A program made the translations under genes and the position numbers. A stretch of DNA of 64,000 bases from DATFNI01 sp963712305 (GTDB lineage: Bacteria; Bacteroidota; Rhodothermia; Balneolales; DATFMH01): contig CAVQHI010000004.1 in assembly GCA_963712305.1 (NCBI GenBank), positions 235,192-299,191 of the forward strand, given 5' to 3'. Numbering within the stretch: position 1 is the first letter of the stretch; the number at the start of each line of letters is the position of its first letter. Below, in pieces: positions 9,572-18,973 of this stretch. The notes under the pieces were generated by a model. The model searched no databases. It saw only the letters and a program-made list of their open reading frames with translations, and was not told the DNA's origin.

Positions 9572-10867
9572 CTAATAGCGATAGTGATCTGGCTTGAAAG
9601 GGCCCTCGCGTTTGATGCCGAGATAATCAGCCTGTTCTTCGGAGAGAGCATCAAGTTCAACACCGATCTTTTTCAAGTGAAGATGAGCAACTTTTTCGTC
9701 GAGTTCTTTAGGCAGCACATGAACACCCATCTCAAAATCACGGGTGAACAGGGCGATTTGCGCAAGTACTTGGTTGGTAAAGCTGTTGGACATCACAAAT
9801 GATGGATGGCCGGTAGCACAGCCAAGGTTCACGAGACGCCCTTCAGCCAGAAGAATTACTTCTCTGCCGTCTTGCAGCGTGTATTTGTCGACCTGTGGCT
9901 TGATCTCGTCATGCTCGGCATTCTTCTTCAACCAGGCGACCTGGATTTCAGAATCGAAGTGACCAATGTTACAAAGAATGGCCTGATCCGGCATCTGCCC
10001 GATATGCTCTGAACGGATGACATCGCAACAACCGGTAGCTGTTACAAATACGTTGCCTTCTTTACAGGCATCTTCCATCTTCTTCACTTCAAAACCTTCC
10101 ATGGCGGCCTGAAGCGCGCAGATCGGATCGATTTCTGTGATGATGACGCGTGCGCCGTAAGAACGGAGACTTTGTGCGCAACCCTTGCCGACATCACCAT
10201 AACCTGCAACAACAGCAACTTTACCCGCCAGCATTACATCGGTAGCACGCTTGATGCCATCGACTAGCGACTCCCGGCAGCCGTAAAGATTGTCGAACTT
10301 CGACTTGGTTACCGAGTCGTTCACATTGATGGCCGGTGCACCGAGTTTCTTTTCTTTCGCCATGCGATAGAGACGATGGACACCAGTTGTTGTTTCTTCA
10401 GAGATTCCATGGATATCTTTCAGCAACTCGGGATATTGCTGATGAACGATAGCTGTGAGATCTCCACCGTCATCGAGGATCATATTCAAAGGCTGGCCAT
10501 CCGGGAAGTACAAGGTTTGTTCAATGCACCATTCATATTCTTCTTCAGTCTCACCCTTCCAGGCATAGACAGGAACGCCAGCTTCTGCAATAGCTGCCGC
10601 TGCATGATCTTGTGTTGAGAAGATGTTGCAGGAAGACCATTGTACATCAGCGCCGAGTTCCACAAGGGTTTCAATAAGAACAGCTGTTTGGATGGTCATG
10701 TGAAGACACCCGGCGATCCGGGAGCCTTTTAATGGTTTGGAAGAACCGTATTCTTCGCGGAGCGCCATCAATCCGGGCATCTCAGCTTCAGCCAACTTAA
10801 TTTCTTTGCGTCCCCAGTCGGCCAGTTTAATATCTTTAACCTTATAAGGTAGTTTTTCAGTAATCAT
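9572..10867 (-). CDS. ahcY: Adenosylhomocysteinase (SAH hydrolase)
   Basis: Cytoplasmic NAD-dependent enzyme that splits S-adenosylhomocysteine into homocysteine and adenosine, relieving product inhibition of methyltransferases. Its 431 residues match the bacterial form. Visible signatures are the substrate-domain sequences HMTIQTAVLIETL and SCNIFSTQDHAAAA, the NAD-binding VAGYGDVGKG, the following acidic ITEIDPICALQAAMEG, and the conserved C-terminus FKPDHYRY that closes the active site of the neighbouring subunit. It is followed by a strong terminator. Upstream (minus strand, 10868-11021) is a 154-bp gap in which no SAH riboswitch was recognised. Confidence 0.97.
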   Translation of the reverse strand: MITEKLPYKVKDIKLADWGRKEIKLAEAEMPGLMALREEYGSSKPLKGSRIAGCLHMTIQTAVLIETLVELGADVQWSSCNIFSTQDHAAAAIAEAGVPVYAWKGETEEEYEWCIEQTLYFPDGQPLNMILDDGGDLTAIVHQQYPELLKDIHGISEETTTGVHRLYRMAKEKKLGAPAINVNDSVTKSKFDNLYGCRESLVDGIKRATDVMLAGKVAVVAGYGDVGKGCAQSLRSYGARVIITEIDPICALQAAMEGFEVKKMEDACKEGNVFVTATGCCDVIRSEHIGQMPDQAILCNIGHFDSEIQVAWLKKNAEHDEIKPQVDKYTLQDGREVILLAEGRLVNLGCATGHPSFVMSNSFTNQVLAQIALFTRDFEMGVHVLPKELDEKVAHLHLKKIGVELDALSEEQADYLGIKREGPFKPDHYRY

Positions 10868-11021
10868 GAAATTTTTTTTGTGTTGTAATTATCTTGCAAA
10901 TCAACTAAAAATAAGCCTATTCAGCTTGTACTTCAAAGTAATTTGGTGTATCGAACCCACCAATCAAGCTTATCGTTCGAATGGTGACGATATTTTAACT
11001 GAAATGTCTATGCCTGCAAGC

Positions 11022-11540
11022 TTATTTAGCTTCTTTATGATTTTCGATGATTTCCTGTATCTCCTTGAAGTCTTGTGAAGGACCGAGGCTGCCCATCATC
11101 ACAGATATGAATTTGCCGCTTGCATCGACAAAGACTTTGTAAGGGATACCTGTAATCTGCAATTTTTGGGCCAGATTACCACCATATGCGAAATGGAATT
11201 TGTAATCGTGCTTGCTGACAAAATCCTTAACCTGCTCTTTTGTGTCACTAAAGCCGGGTGTGACGGCAATCACTGCGAAGTTATTGGAATAGGCTTTCGC
11301 AAGCTGATTGACAGTCGGCATGCTGTTTATGCAGGGCTTGCACCACGTTTCCCAGAAATCGATCATCACCACTTTTCCATGGTAGTCTGAGAGTTTAAAT
11401 GTATCTCCCTTCAAATCTGTGAAGGTGGCATTTTCAACTGCATTGACCTGATCCGGTGTTAGTTTGACTTGTTGGGCAAAGGTTGTACCGGAGCCCAGCA
11501 GGAAGAGGACGACGAAAAGTGTAAAGACTTGTTTTTTCAT
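11022..11540 (-). CDS. TlpA/ResA-like secreted thioredoxin
   Basis: Periplasmic thiol-disulfide protein of 172 residues with a signal peptide (about 1-22, ending TTFAQ). The redox pair is in DFWETWCKPC, the usual WCxPC of TlpA-type proteins, and the cis-proline loop is TGIPYKVF. The family acts in cytochrome c maturation or in reduction of exported proteins; the partner here is unknown. It lies 47 bp after the glycosyltransferase gene on the same strand, so could be co-transcribed with it. Confidence 0.88.
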   Translation of the reverse strand: MKKQVFTLFVVLFLLGSGTTFAQQVKLTPDQVNAVENATFTDLKGDTFKLSDYHGKVVMIDFWETWCKPCINSMPTVNQLAKAYSNNFAVIAVTPGFSDTKEQVKDFVSKHDYKFHFAYGGNLAQKLQITGIPYKVFVDASGKFISVMMGSLGPSQDFKEIQEIIENHKEAK

Positions 11541-11587
11541 AAAAGGGAATAGTTAAACGATTTAGTTATAGCATTGAGAATAACGTT

Positions 11588-12349
11588 CTACAGCTGTATC
11601 TGGTGCTTTGGTCCTGTCTGCAAGATAGATGGCTGGTCCAAGACAGGTTTTTTGCCATTCCTGACAAAGGTTTTATAGAATCGCACAAGGGATGATTGGG
11701 AAAAACCCAGGTAATACATGAAATAGATACAGGTGAAGATGATCTGGAGACGCAAAATCCCGTTATCAATATATTTTCGTGCAGAAGTCGTTATGTAGCC
11801 CGGCAACACATGATATCGGGTATGTTTGATGATGCGTCTGATTATCTCATTGTCTTCCATGACGATATGGTCTTCCTGGAAACCATTGATATGATAAAAG
11901 AAGCTTTGATCTATAAATAAACTTTGGTCACCATAGCGGAATGGATGAAACGAGAAGCGTGTAAACCATGCATACAAATTCAACAACCGTCGCTTGGTAT
12001 CGAACCTCAGCCGGAATCCACCGACACGGTGGCCATGCTCCCATGCCGTCATAATCTGAGTTGCATAATCAGCGGGGGGATAAGAATCCGCATGCAGGAA
12101 ATAAAGAATACCTCCGGTTGCGTAATTGGCCCCTTTATTCATCTGAACAGCCCGACCAGGCTTATCAGAGGGGATCACGATGGCACCCGCATCCCTAGCG
12201 ATAGTGCATGTTTCATCTGTGCTGCCACCATCAACGACAATGATATCACTAACCAGGTCATCGTTATCACTTTTTACGAGATATCGGATCAGCGAACCGA
12301 TATTATCAGCTTCGTTGTAAACCGGTATGATGATGGAAATAGAATCCAA
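11588..12349 (-). CDS. Family 2-type glycosyltransferase (arsenosugar-associated, TIGR04283-like)
   Basis: GT-A fold glycosyltransferase of 253 residues: IIIPVYNEADNIG at the N-terminus, VVDGGSTDET nucleotide-binding segment, HADSYPP metal-binding region, and MEDNEI further on. This size and order match the TIGR04283 family, often encoded next to its partner TIGR04282, here the next gene upstream. The frame opens with TTG at 12349 and no in-frame ATG lies near, so the TTG start is accepted. The family is named after arsenosugar biosynthesis, but no radical-SAM ArsS gene is present in the window. The acceptor substrate is therefore open. Confidence 0.82.
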   Translation of the reverse strand: MDSISIIIPVYNEADNIGSLIRYLVKSDNDDLVSDIIVVDGGSTDETCTIARDAGAIVIPSDKPGRAVQMNKGANYATGGILYFLHADSYPPADYATQIMTAWEHGHRVGGFRLRFDTKRRLLNLYAWFTRFSFHPFRYGDQSLFIDQSFFYHINGFQEDHIVMEDNEIIRRIIKHTRYHVLPGYITTSARKYIDNGILRLQIIFTCIYFMYYLGFSQSSLVRFYKTFVRNGKKPVLDQPSILQTGPKHQIQL

Positions 12350-12381
12350 AAGTGTAGAAGTATCAATTCATTTTACTATCG

Positions 12382-13017
12382 TTAATCAGCTACACTCCTC
12401 AGCTCTCGCTGGCGTGTATACAACTGGTAGCGATCAAGGTCTGCTTCGGTATCAATATCTTCAAGTATGGGTAGTTCATACCAAATCATATCCTGAGCAA
12501 TCAGTTTTTGGATTGTTCTGTCAAAAACTTGTGAACCACCCCAGTCAATGTTCTCGAAAAGCTCCTCATGGGGCTCGATCAGTCCGAGCAGGTAATACCC
12601 GCCGTCCCGTGAAGGACCGATTACAACGTCGGTTTCGGATAGCCGGTCGAATCCGTTTTTCAGAATATCCTGAGTGATATAAGGGCAGTCGGAACCAATG
12701 AGACAAATCTTTTCGTATCCTTTGTCGAAGAGTTCTTCAAAAGCATTGTTCATCCGTTGCCCCAGGTCCGATCCACTTTGGACAAAATGATGGTATCGTT
12801 CGGAAGGCCAGATTGGATTTTCTTCTGGGACATAATCCGAATAGTAGACCATTTTGTCAGCGGTTAAATACCGAACCGCCTGTTCTGTTTGTTCCTGTAA
12901 TTTCCGGTGTACCTCCAGAGCACGATTTTCTCCCACAGTTTCAGCCAACCGGGTTTTTACTTTTCCAAGTTCATTGTTTTTCACAAAGACGATTAGTGCG
13001 TCAGATGAGGTATCCAT
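12382..13017 (-). CDS. DUF2064/TIGR04282-like nucleotidyl/glycosyl transferase
   Basis: Protein of 211 residues with the GT-A-like start LIVFVKNNELGKVKTRLAETVG, LIGSDCPYIT in the middle and VIGPSRDGGYYLLGL, which are the landmarks of the TIGR04282 (DUF2064) family. It forms a pair with the TIGR04283-like gene 32 bp downstream. The pair is reported in arsenosugar clusters but also occurs alone. It is the first gene of a likely minus-strand operon running to the thioredoxin gene. Confidence 0.82.
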   Translation of the reverse strand: MDTSSDALIVFVKNNELGKVKTRLAETVGENRALEVHRKLQEQTEQAVRYLTADKMVYYSDYVPEENPIWPSERYHHFVQSGSDLGQRMNNAFEELFDKGYEKICLIGSDCPYITQDILKNGFDRLSETDVVIGPSRDGGYYLLGLIEPHEELFENIDWGGSQVFDRTIQKLIAQDMIWYELPILEDIDTEADLDRYQLYTRQRELRSVAD

Positions 13018-13278
13018 AGCTCATTGGGTTTGGTAGCTGATCAATAAATCATATGATTTCTATTCTTGCATACAAATAACAGCTTATAAAGGATAATGAT
13101 TCACCGCCTTATGTGCTATCACATATTCATGCGTGGAAGCGCTACACGTTATTGACTTACGTGAACTGTTAACTCGCCACATGAGTTGTTACGGGTGAAC
13201 CATGTTTTCACTATTTTAGGAAACTGTATGTATTGCAAGGGATTTCATTGAAACACAAATAAAATATTCGAGGTGCAA

Positions 13279-13752
13279 ATGACTAATTCACGTTTAAAAT
13301 ATTTGATGCTTATTTTGATATTAATCTTACCCCTGAGCCTGAAAGCCCAGATGAAGCAGGGCAATTTCGGGGCCGGAGTCATGTTTGGTGAACCATCAGG
13401 GATCACTGCCAAGCTATGGCAAAGCCAGCGAAATGCGTTCGATTTCGGCCTTGCCTGGTCTTTTGAACATACAAACTCTATGACTATGCAGGCCGATTAC
13501 CTGTGGCACAGCTATAATCTTATTAAAGTAGATAAAGGCACGATGCCTGTTTATTACGGTGTTGGCGGTCGCGTACTTCTGGGAGACGAAGGAAACGTGG
13601 GCGTTAGAATACCTGTCGGTGTCAATTACCTGTTTGCCAATGATCCCATAGGTCTGTTTTTTGAAGTAGCCCCCGTGCTCGACCTGGCACCAAGTACTAC
13701 ATTTGATTTGAATGCAAATGTAGGTATTCGCTATTATTTCGGATCTAAATAG
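13279..13752 (+). CDS. Small outer-membrane beta-barrel protein, function unknown
   Basis: Protein of about 157 residues with a signal peptide (ends SLKAQ) and alternating hydrophobic strands ending in GIRYYFG, whose penultimate aromatic segment is typical of outer-membrane barrels. The start FGAGVMFGEPSGITAKLW is shared with small barrel proteins of this phylum. The ATG at 13279 is chosen over the GTG at 13273 because an AGGTG ribosome site precedes it by about five bases. Divergent from the TIGR04282 gene across a 260-bp gap. Confidence 0.7.
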   Translation: MTNSRLKYLMLILILILPLSLKAQMKQGNFGAGVMFGEPSGITAKLWQSQRNAFDFGLAWSFEHTNSMTMQADYLWHSYNLIKVDKGTMPVYYGVGGRVLLGDEGNVGVRIPVGVNYLFANDPIGLFFEVAPVLDLAPSTTFDLNANVGIRYYFGSK

Positions 13753-13782
13753 AACGCAACATCACCACTACAGGAAATTAAC

Positions 13783-16293
13783 TCAGGAAGACTCGCCATT
13801 GCGGATCTCATCGATCTCCTGGCGCAAGTCTTCCAACTTTTCCTGTTTCGTTTCAAGCTCTTCTTTCGCCTTATCAATCTTACCCTGAATCTCGTTTCTC
13901 AGCAGCAAACCTTGCTTATTTGGCCGGATAAACGTCTGACTATCACTGTAGCTCAATATCAGCTCATTAAGCTTCTCGCACTCTTTTCGAAGCTTATTAA
14001 ACATGTTCTGCTTATCCCGAAGTTCTCGCCGGTCATCGGATGAGAGGACAGCATTTTTTTCAAGAGATTCACCGCGTTCTGCAGCTCTGGCACGCTGGTA
14101 GACAACATCACATGCCTCTCTGTACTGTTTGTATATTTTGTTTTTCTGTTTAATCGGTACAAATCCGATATCAGAAAATGCTTTTTGAAGAGGTTTAACG
14201 GACTCACGGGCCTCAAGCGGATCTTCGAGTTCTCCTAATTTGAAGATCTGTTCAATGATCTCCCTTTTCTGCTTCAGGTTTTCTTTCTGCCTCTGCCGTT
14301 CTTCCTTAAAAAATTCTCGTTTGCGATCGTAAAATTCATCCATCGCTTTCTTGAAACGGCGCCAGATTTTCCTGGTTTTTCTTCTTGGAACCGGTCCAAT
14401 GGCTTTCCACTGATCCATTAGCTGCTGCATGCGGTGCGTGCCCTCTTTCCAGTTGTCCGTATCCTTGATCGATTCGGCTTCTTCGCAAAGTTTTACTTTG
14501 GCATCGTAATTTTCATTCTCCTGATCCCGCAGAAGTTCGATGTTTTCAGCTTTGCGTTCATTGAAAGCATCCGTAGCCGTTTTGAATTGCGTCCACAATT
14601 CTTCGGATTGATCTTTAGGAAGGGCTCCAACATCTTTCCAGCGCTTGTGCAATTTATTGATTGCCCTGGCAGCCTGGGCAAGGTCTTCCGCTTCAACCAA
14701 AGCCTGGGCCTCTTTCACCAAATTCTGTTTCCTGGCATATCTGCTCTCGACTTCGTTGCGATATGAACTGTCGAATGTCAGTTTTTTATCGTAGTAACCG
14801 CTTCGTAAATCCTTATAACGCTGCCAGGCCTCAGATGCCTTTTCGCGGGGGACGCGGCCGACTTTCTTCCATTCTCGCAATAACTCGTTATACTCCCTGT
14901 CGAGAGAAGTCCAGTCGCTGAAGTTTTCGTCTACGTTATTGAGCAGACTCTGGATTTTATCCAGAATCGTCAGCTTCATGGTGAGGTTCTGTTCCTCTTT
15001 CTCCTTTCGAGCAACGAGATACTCAACGCGGTTCTTTTCAAACTCGTCAACGAGCGCATTGTATTGCCGGTTCAACGGTTCGGCATCTTGCGAATCAACA
15101 AGCCGGATGTTCTCCCAGCGCTTCTGAATCCCCTGAACTTCATTTATAGCATGCCATTTTTTCTGTTCAATTACAGATTTAAGGCGGTTAAGAAGTTCAT
15201 TTTTACGTTCGAGATTTTTGAGCTTTTTCTGATGAATTTCGTTGTAATGGGCAGATTTGCGATCCTGAAACTCCTTCTGTAGTGCATTAAATGAATCATT
15301 GAGTTTGTTGTAGATCTCCTGCTGTTCTTCATCAACTTCAGGACCTTCACTCCATTTTCGGCGAAGATTGTCGAACTCCATGTTGGCGTACTGAATATCA
15401 GCACCATGGAGCAATGAGTGTGCTTTCTCAACAATTCCGACATAAGCCGCAAGCTCTTCAGGAACCTCAAAATCGAGTTTAAACTCCTGCTTTTCTTTGG
15501 TTTCGCTTACATTCTCTTTTTGCGCTGCTTCCGATTCGGCTTCTTTACCTTCTTTTTCTTCAGCTGCCGGCTCCTCAATAGTTTCCTCAGGAGTTATTTC
15601 ATCTGTTTTTTCGCTCTCAGTTGTTTCCGTTTCAGATGACTTTTCGACAACTTCCGGCCCGGTCTCTTTTTTCTCTGCTTCCTCCTCAATCGGCGTTTCC
15701 ACAGATTCTCCATTTTTGACTGCCGGTATTTCCTGTTCCTGCTCGTTGACCTCATCGGGTTGCTTTTCGGAACAGGAAACCTCAGGCTCTGTTTTCACTT
15801 CAATCGTTCCTTCGTCGTCTGAAGCTGTATCCTGTTTTGTTGCTTCAGCTACAGTTGGGGCTTGTTTTTCTTCCAACTCGTCAGTCGATGTTGGAGGTTC
15901 TTCGACTGTTTCAGGCTCGGTTTCTGTCACAGCGTCGCCACTCATTTTAACCAACTCTTCCTGCCTGGTTTGAATTTTATTGATTAAATCGGGGAAATTG
16001 CCAATGGCATCGGCATTCCGAACCCGGTTGAGAAGATCATCAAATAGTTGCGCTATTTCTGAGGAATCCTGGTGAGTTTCTAACTCCTCCAATTTCCCTG
16101 CAACCTCTTTTTCCAGCTCATCAAACGCACGTGTAAATGGTTCCAGGGCTTGTTCAAGGTTTTCGGTGTCGATGATTCCAAGTTTTCGTCCCTTAAATAA
16201 AGAGGTGTCTTTTTGAATCAGTTCACCATCTTCTGTGACCAGATAATGATTATTTTCGTGAAGAATATTGGTTGCGTTTGGTTCGGTATTCAT
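13783..16293 (-). CDS. Large DUF349 coiled-coil protein
   Basis: Cytoplasmic protein of about 836 residues. After an N-terminal segment comes a long acidic low-complexity stretch (about residues 115-265, rich in E, T, V and P). At least five DUF349 repeats follow, each recognisable by a W-K-x-x-G-x-[VL]-P core (RWKDVGALPK, QWKAIGPVPR, EWKKVGRVPR). A C-terminal coiled coil closes the protein. DUF349 proteins are conserved in Bacteroidota; their biochemical role is not established. The ATG at 16293 is preferred over the TTG two codons upstream. Confidence 0.85.
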   Translation of the reverse strand: MNTEPNATNILHENNHYLVTEDGELIQKDTSLFKGRKLGIIDTENLEQALEPFTRAFDELEKEVAGKLEELETHQDSSEIAQLFDDLLNRVRNADAIGNFPDLINKIQTRQEELVKMSGDAVTETEPETVEEPPTSTDELEEKQAPTVAEATKQDTASDDEGTIEVKTEPEVSCSEKQPDEVNEQEQEIPAVKNGESVETPIEEEAEKKETGPEVVEKSSETETTESEKTDEITPEETIEEPAAEEKEGKEAESEAAQKENVSETKEKQEFKLDFEVPEELAAYVGIVEKAHSLLHGADIQYANMEFDNLRRKWSEGPEVDEEQQEIYNKLNDSFNALQKEFQDRKSAHYNEIHQKKLKNLERKNELLNRLKSVIEQKKWHAINEVQGIQKRWENIRLVDSQDAEPLNRQYNALVDEFEKNRVEYLVARKEKEEQNLTMKLTILDKIQSLLNNVDENFSDWTSLDREYNELLREWKKVGRVPREKASEAWQRYKDLRSGYYDKKLTFDSSYRNEVESRYARKQNLVKEAQALVEAEDLAQAARAINKLHKRWKDVGALPKDQSEELWTQFKTATDAFNERKAENIELLRDQENENYDAKVKLCEEAESIKDTDNWKEGTHRMQQLMDQWKAIGPVPRRKTRKIWRRFKKAMDEFYDRKREFFKEERQRQKENLKQKREIIEQIFKLGELEDPLEARESVKPLQKAFSDIGFVPIKQKNKIYKQYREACDVVYQRARAAERGESLEKNAVLSSDDRRELRDKQNMFNKLRKECEKLNELILSYSDSQTFIRPNKQGLLLRNEIQGKIDKAKEELETKQEKLEDLRQEIDEIRNGESS

Positions 16294-16440
16294 ATCCAAG
16301 CCTGCGATCTCATAACGGTTTTGAGTAATCCATCCCTACCGGGGTTGGACGTGCCGTAGTCAGCATATATGTATTTTTCCTACAACTACCAATTTTAAGG
16401 AACAATTAGTAGCTAAGCAATCTAACAAAAAATGTTGAAT

Positions 16441-16968
16441 CTAATTGTCTGTTAAACGGCTAAATACCGTCTTATACGACTGATAATCGGAATCAGAGAA
16501 GCAAACAAACGTTACTTGTCCGGGAAGATCGTGGTTTTTGAGGTATCGTCTCGTCTCGTTAAGAGCAATTTCTGCTGCCTGATCGATCGGGAAACGGTAG
16601 GCTCCGGTACTGATGGAAGGGAAGGCTATGGATTTAATATTTTTAGTATCGGCAAGACGCAAGCTATTTTTGTAACAATTGGCAAGTAATTCGCGCTCAT
16701 TGCGGTTTCCACCGTGCCACACGGGACCAACAGTATGAATAACATATTCAGAGGGGAGTTTGTAGCCGCCTGTTATTTTAGCTTCTCCTGTAGGGCAGCC
16801 ATTCAAGGTTTTGCATTCGGCAAGTAGTTTGGGGCCGGCGGCACGGTGAATGGCACCATCAACCCCGCCTCCGCCCAAAAGGCTGGAATTGGCAGCGTTG
16901 ACGATGGCATTCACTTTTAATTTCGTGATATCACCTTTCGCAATTCGTATGCGGTCGGTTATTGACAT
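16441..16968 (-). CDS. Macro domain protein, O-acetyl-ADP-ribose deacetylase type
   Basis: Single macro domain of 175 residues. The ADP-ribose-binding motifs are clear: GDITKLKVNAIVNAANSSL, then GGGGVDGAIHRAAG, the VIHTVGPVW strand and the phosphate loop SISTGAYRFP. This is the YmdB subgroup, which removes acetyl or ADP-ribose groups. It may detoxify O-acetyl-ADP-ribose or reverse ADP-ribosylation; no partner ADP-ribosyltransferase is seen nearby. It follows an MscS channel gene by 31 bp on the same strand. Confidence 0.92.
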   Translation of the reverse strand: MSITDRIRIAKGDITKLKVNAIVNAANSSLLGGGGVDGAIHRAAGPKLLAECKTLNGCPTGEAKITGGYKLPSEYVIHTVGPVWHGGNRNERELLANCYKNSLRLADTKNIKSIAFPSISTGAYRFPIDQAAEIALNETRRYLKNHDLPGQVTFVCFSDSDYQSYKTVFSRLTDN

Positions 16969-16999
16969 TTGTGTTCGTCATTTTGATGAATATACCTTG

Positions 17000-17830
17000 T
17001 CAGTCGTTGGTTGCCTGAAACAGGTGAATATCTCTCTGCGGGAAGGGAATGTTGATTCCTTCCTTGTCGAAACGCTGTTTAAGTTCTTTGGTCAGATCAA
17101 GCTTGGTATTGAGAAAATCACCGCTTTTTGTCCAGAATCGAACCATCAGGTTGACCGAACTATCGCCCAGGTCTGAAACGGCAAACATCGGAGCCGGATC
17201 AGATAATGTTCGCGAATCGGCTTCGACCACTTCTTTGACAACTTTTAAAGCATGATCGATATCATCACCATAGCCAATTCCTATTGGAATATCTGCACGA
17301 CGGGTTTCATTTTGTGAATAGTTGCGAATTTCCGAACCCCATATTTTAGAATTAGGCTGATAAACATTGATATTATCGAACGTGTGCAACTTGGTCATGA
17401 ATAAGCCAATTTCATCGATTATAGCCAACACTCCACCCGCTTCAACAACATCACCAACTTTAAATGGACGAAAGACGAGCAGCATAACTCCTGATGCCAC
17501 GTTGCTGAGCGATCCTTGCAGAGCTAAGCCAACGGCAAGACCGGCAGCACCAAGTACGGCGATGATGCTTGCCGTCTGTATCCCAAAGTTGTTCAGAACC
17601 ATTAATAAGGTGAATGTGATGCCAAGATACCGAACGATATTGGCCAGAATAGGGATAAGAGTGACGTCAATCTTTCCTGTCTTCTGCAACCATTTCCGGA
17701 TTCTTTTGCCTAACCAGCCGGAAATAACCCAACCGACGATCAGAATGATAATCGCTCCGACTACCTGGAGCCCGTACTCTGTTAATAAGGGGACAATGGA
17801 ATCCCAAATTGATTGCATATCTTGATTCAT
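17000..17830 (-). CDS. MscS-type mechanosensitive channel (short form)
   Basis: Inner-membrane channel of 276 residues that opens under membrane tension to release solutes. Three predicted helices are present; the pore helix TM3 is glycine/alanine-rich (AVLGAAGLAVGLALQGSLSNVASG), the classic MscS pattern. The cytoplasmic beta domain begins with RPFKVGDVVEAGG. Length matches the minimal MscS form. A second MscS paralogue lies directly upstream on the same strand, about 90 bp apart. Confidence 0.93.
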   Translation of the reverse strand: MNQDMQSIWDSIVPLLTEYGLQVVGAIIILIVGWVISGWLGKRIRKWLQKTGKIDVTLIPILANIVRYLGITFTLLMVLNNFGIQTASIIAVLGAAGLAVGLALQGSLSNVASGVMLLVFRPFKVGDVVEAGGVLAIIDEIGLFMTKLHTFDNINVYQPNSKIWGSEIRNYSQNETRRADIPIGIGYGDDIDHALKVVKEVVEADSRTLSDPAPMFAVSDLGDSSVNLMVRFWTKSGDFLNTKLDLTKELKQRFDKEGINIPFPQRDIHLFQATND

Positions 17831-17923
17831 GTAAATCCTCTCAGGTAAGTTATGTGTTGTTATAAGTAGGTAATTATAATTGTAACGAAATCGTTTCCCA
17901 CCAAAAGGTTGAGGCGTTTATAA

Positions 17924-18838
17924 TTACATCTTTTCCCGATTTCCAGTGGTTGTCCCATCGATCATGGCGCTGAGTTTCTCCCCACCCTTGATACCAAAGT
18001 CGAGTGTGCGAATGGGGAAAGGTATCGTGATATCATTTTCATCAAACGCTTTCTTGATGAGCATGATTGCCTGGCTCTGTGGTTCCAGGAAGTCCGATTG
18101 ATTTATAAAAGGCACCCAGAATTGGACTACAAAATTGATGGAGCTGTCGCCAAACTCCTGGTAATAAAGTTTGATATCTCTGCCGGGTGTCAGGTTTTTA
18201 ACCCTGCCTACCGCTTCAAGTGTCACATTTTTTACTTTTTCCAGATTATCACCATATGAGATACCTACTGAGAGGTCAATTCTGCGTGACTTCTTCTTGC
18301 TGTAGTTTACAAGCGGGGATTCGAAAACAGTTTTGTTGGGCATATACACAATTTGCCCCTGTGGTGTTTCGAGGATTGCGTTGCGCAGATTAAGCCTTTG
18401 AACCTTACCATAATAATCACCGGATTTTATCCAGTCGTTAACGCCAAAAGGGTGTCGGAGCGAAAGAATCACACCGGCAATGAAGTTGGAAGCAATATCC
18501 TGGAATGCAAAACCTAAAGCCAAACCGATAATACCGGCACCGGCGAGAAGGGTCTTAACGGTATCATCGAGCTGGAGAACGCTAAGGCCGATGAATAAAC
18601 CAATCCCTGTAACAGATATAGCTACGACGCTGCCAACAAGATGAATAATAGTGAGGTTATCGGTGACCTTCGCCAGAAGACGCTCTATAAGTCGCCGTAA
18701 GGTCTTGGATACCACATAAAAAACGATAACAACCAGCAGTGCGATGACCAGATTCGGCAGCATGCTGATAGCCGTATTCAGCCAAGTCTCCAGTTTGCCA
18801 GCTATAAGATCATATGCCTTTGATATTTCCATAAGCAT
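17924..18838 (-). CDS. MscS-type mechanosensitive channel (second paralogue)
   Basis: Second short MscS homologue, about 304 residues. The pore helix is LAGAGIIGLALGFAFQDIASNFIAG, followed by LRHPFGVNDWIKSGDYYGKV. The pore sequences of the two neighbours differ clearly, so this is not a recent duplication and the channels may gate at different tensions. The reading frame extends to a TTG at 18853, but ATG codons at 18838 and 18832 are more natural starts. Confidence 0.92.
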   Translation of the reverse strand: MLMEISKAYDLIAGKLETWLNTAISMLPNLVIALLVVIVFYVVSKTLRRLIERLLAKVTDNLTIIHLVGSVVAISVTGIGLFIGLSVLQLDDTVKTLLAGAGIIGLALGFAFQDIASNFIAGVILSLRHPFGVNDWIKSGDYYGKVQRLNLRNAILETPQGQIVYMPNKTVFESPLVNYSKKKSRRIDLSVGISYGDNLEKVKNVTLEAVGRVKNLTPGRDIKLYYQEFGDSSINFVVQFWVPFINQSDFLEPQSQAIMLIKKAFDENDITIPFPIRTLDFGIKGGEKLSAMIDGTTTGNREKM

Positions 18839-18973
18839 TGACGCAATAATCAATTTTAGTAAAACCCTCCATTCTCACAGATTAAGTCCTTTTCAAACAT
18901 GTATGGGACTTTATGTACATCAGTTAGTAAAAAATGGTTCCCATGTTGTTACAATAACATGGGAAAATCCATA

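Noticed and set aside
10868..11021. SAH riboswitch upstream of ahcY
   Set aside because: No conserved riboswitch core or pairing pattern could be recognised in these 154 bases.
17000..18838. The two MscS genes as a recent tandem duplication
   Set aside because: Pore helices and lengths differ clearly; they are old paralogues.
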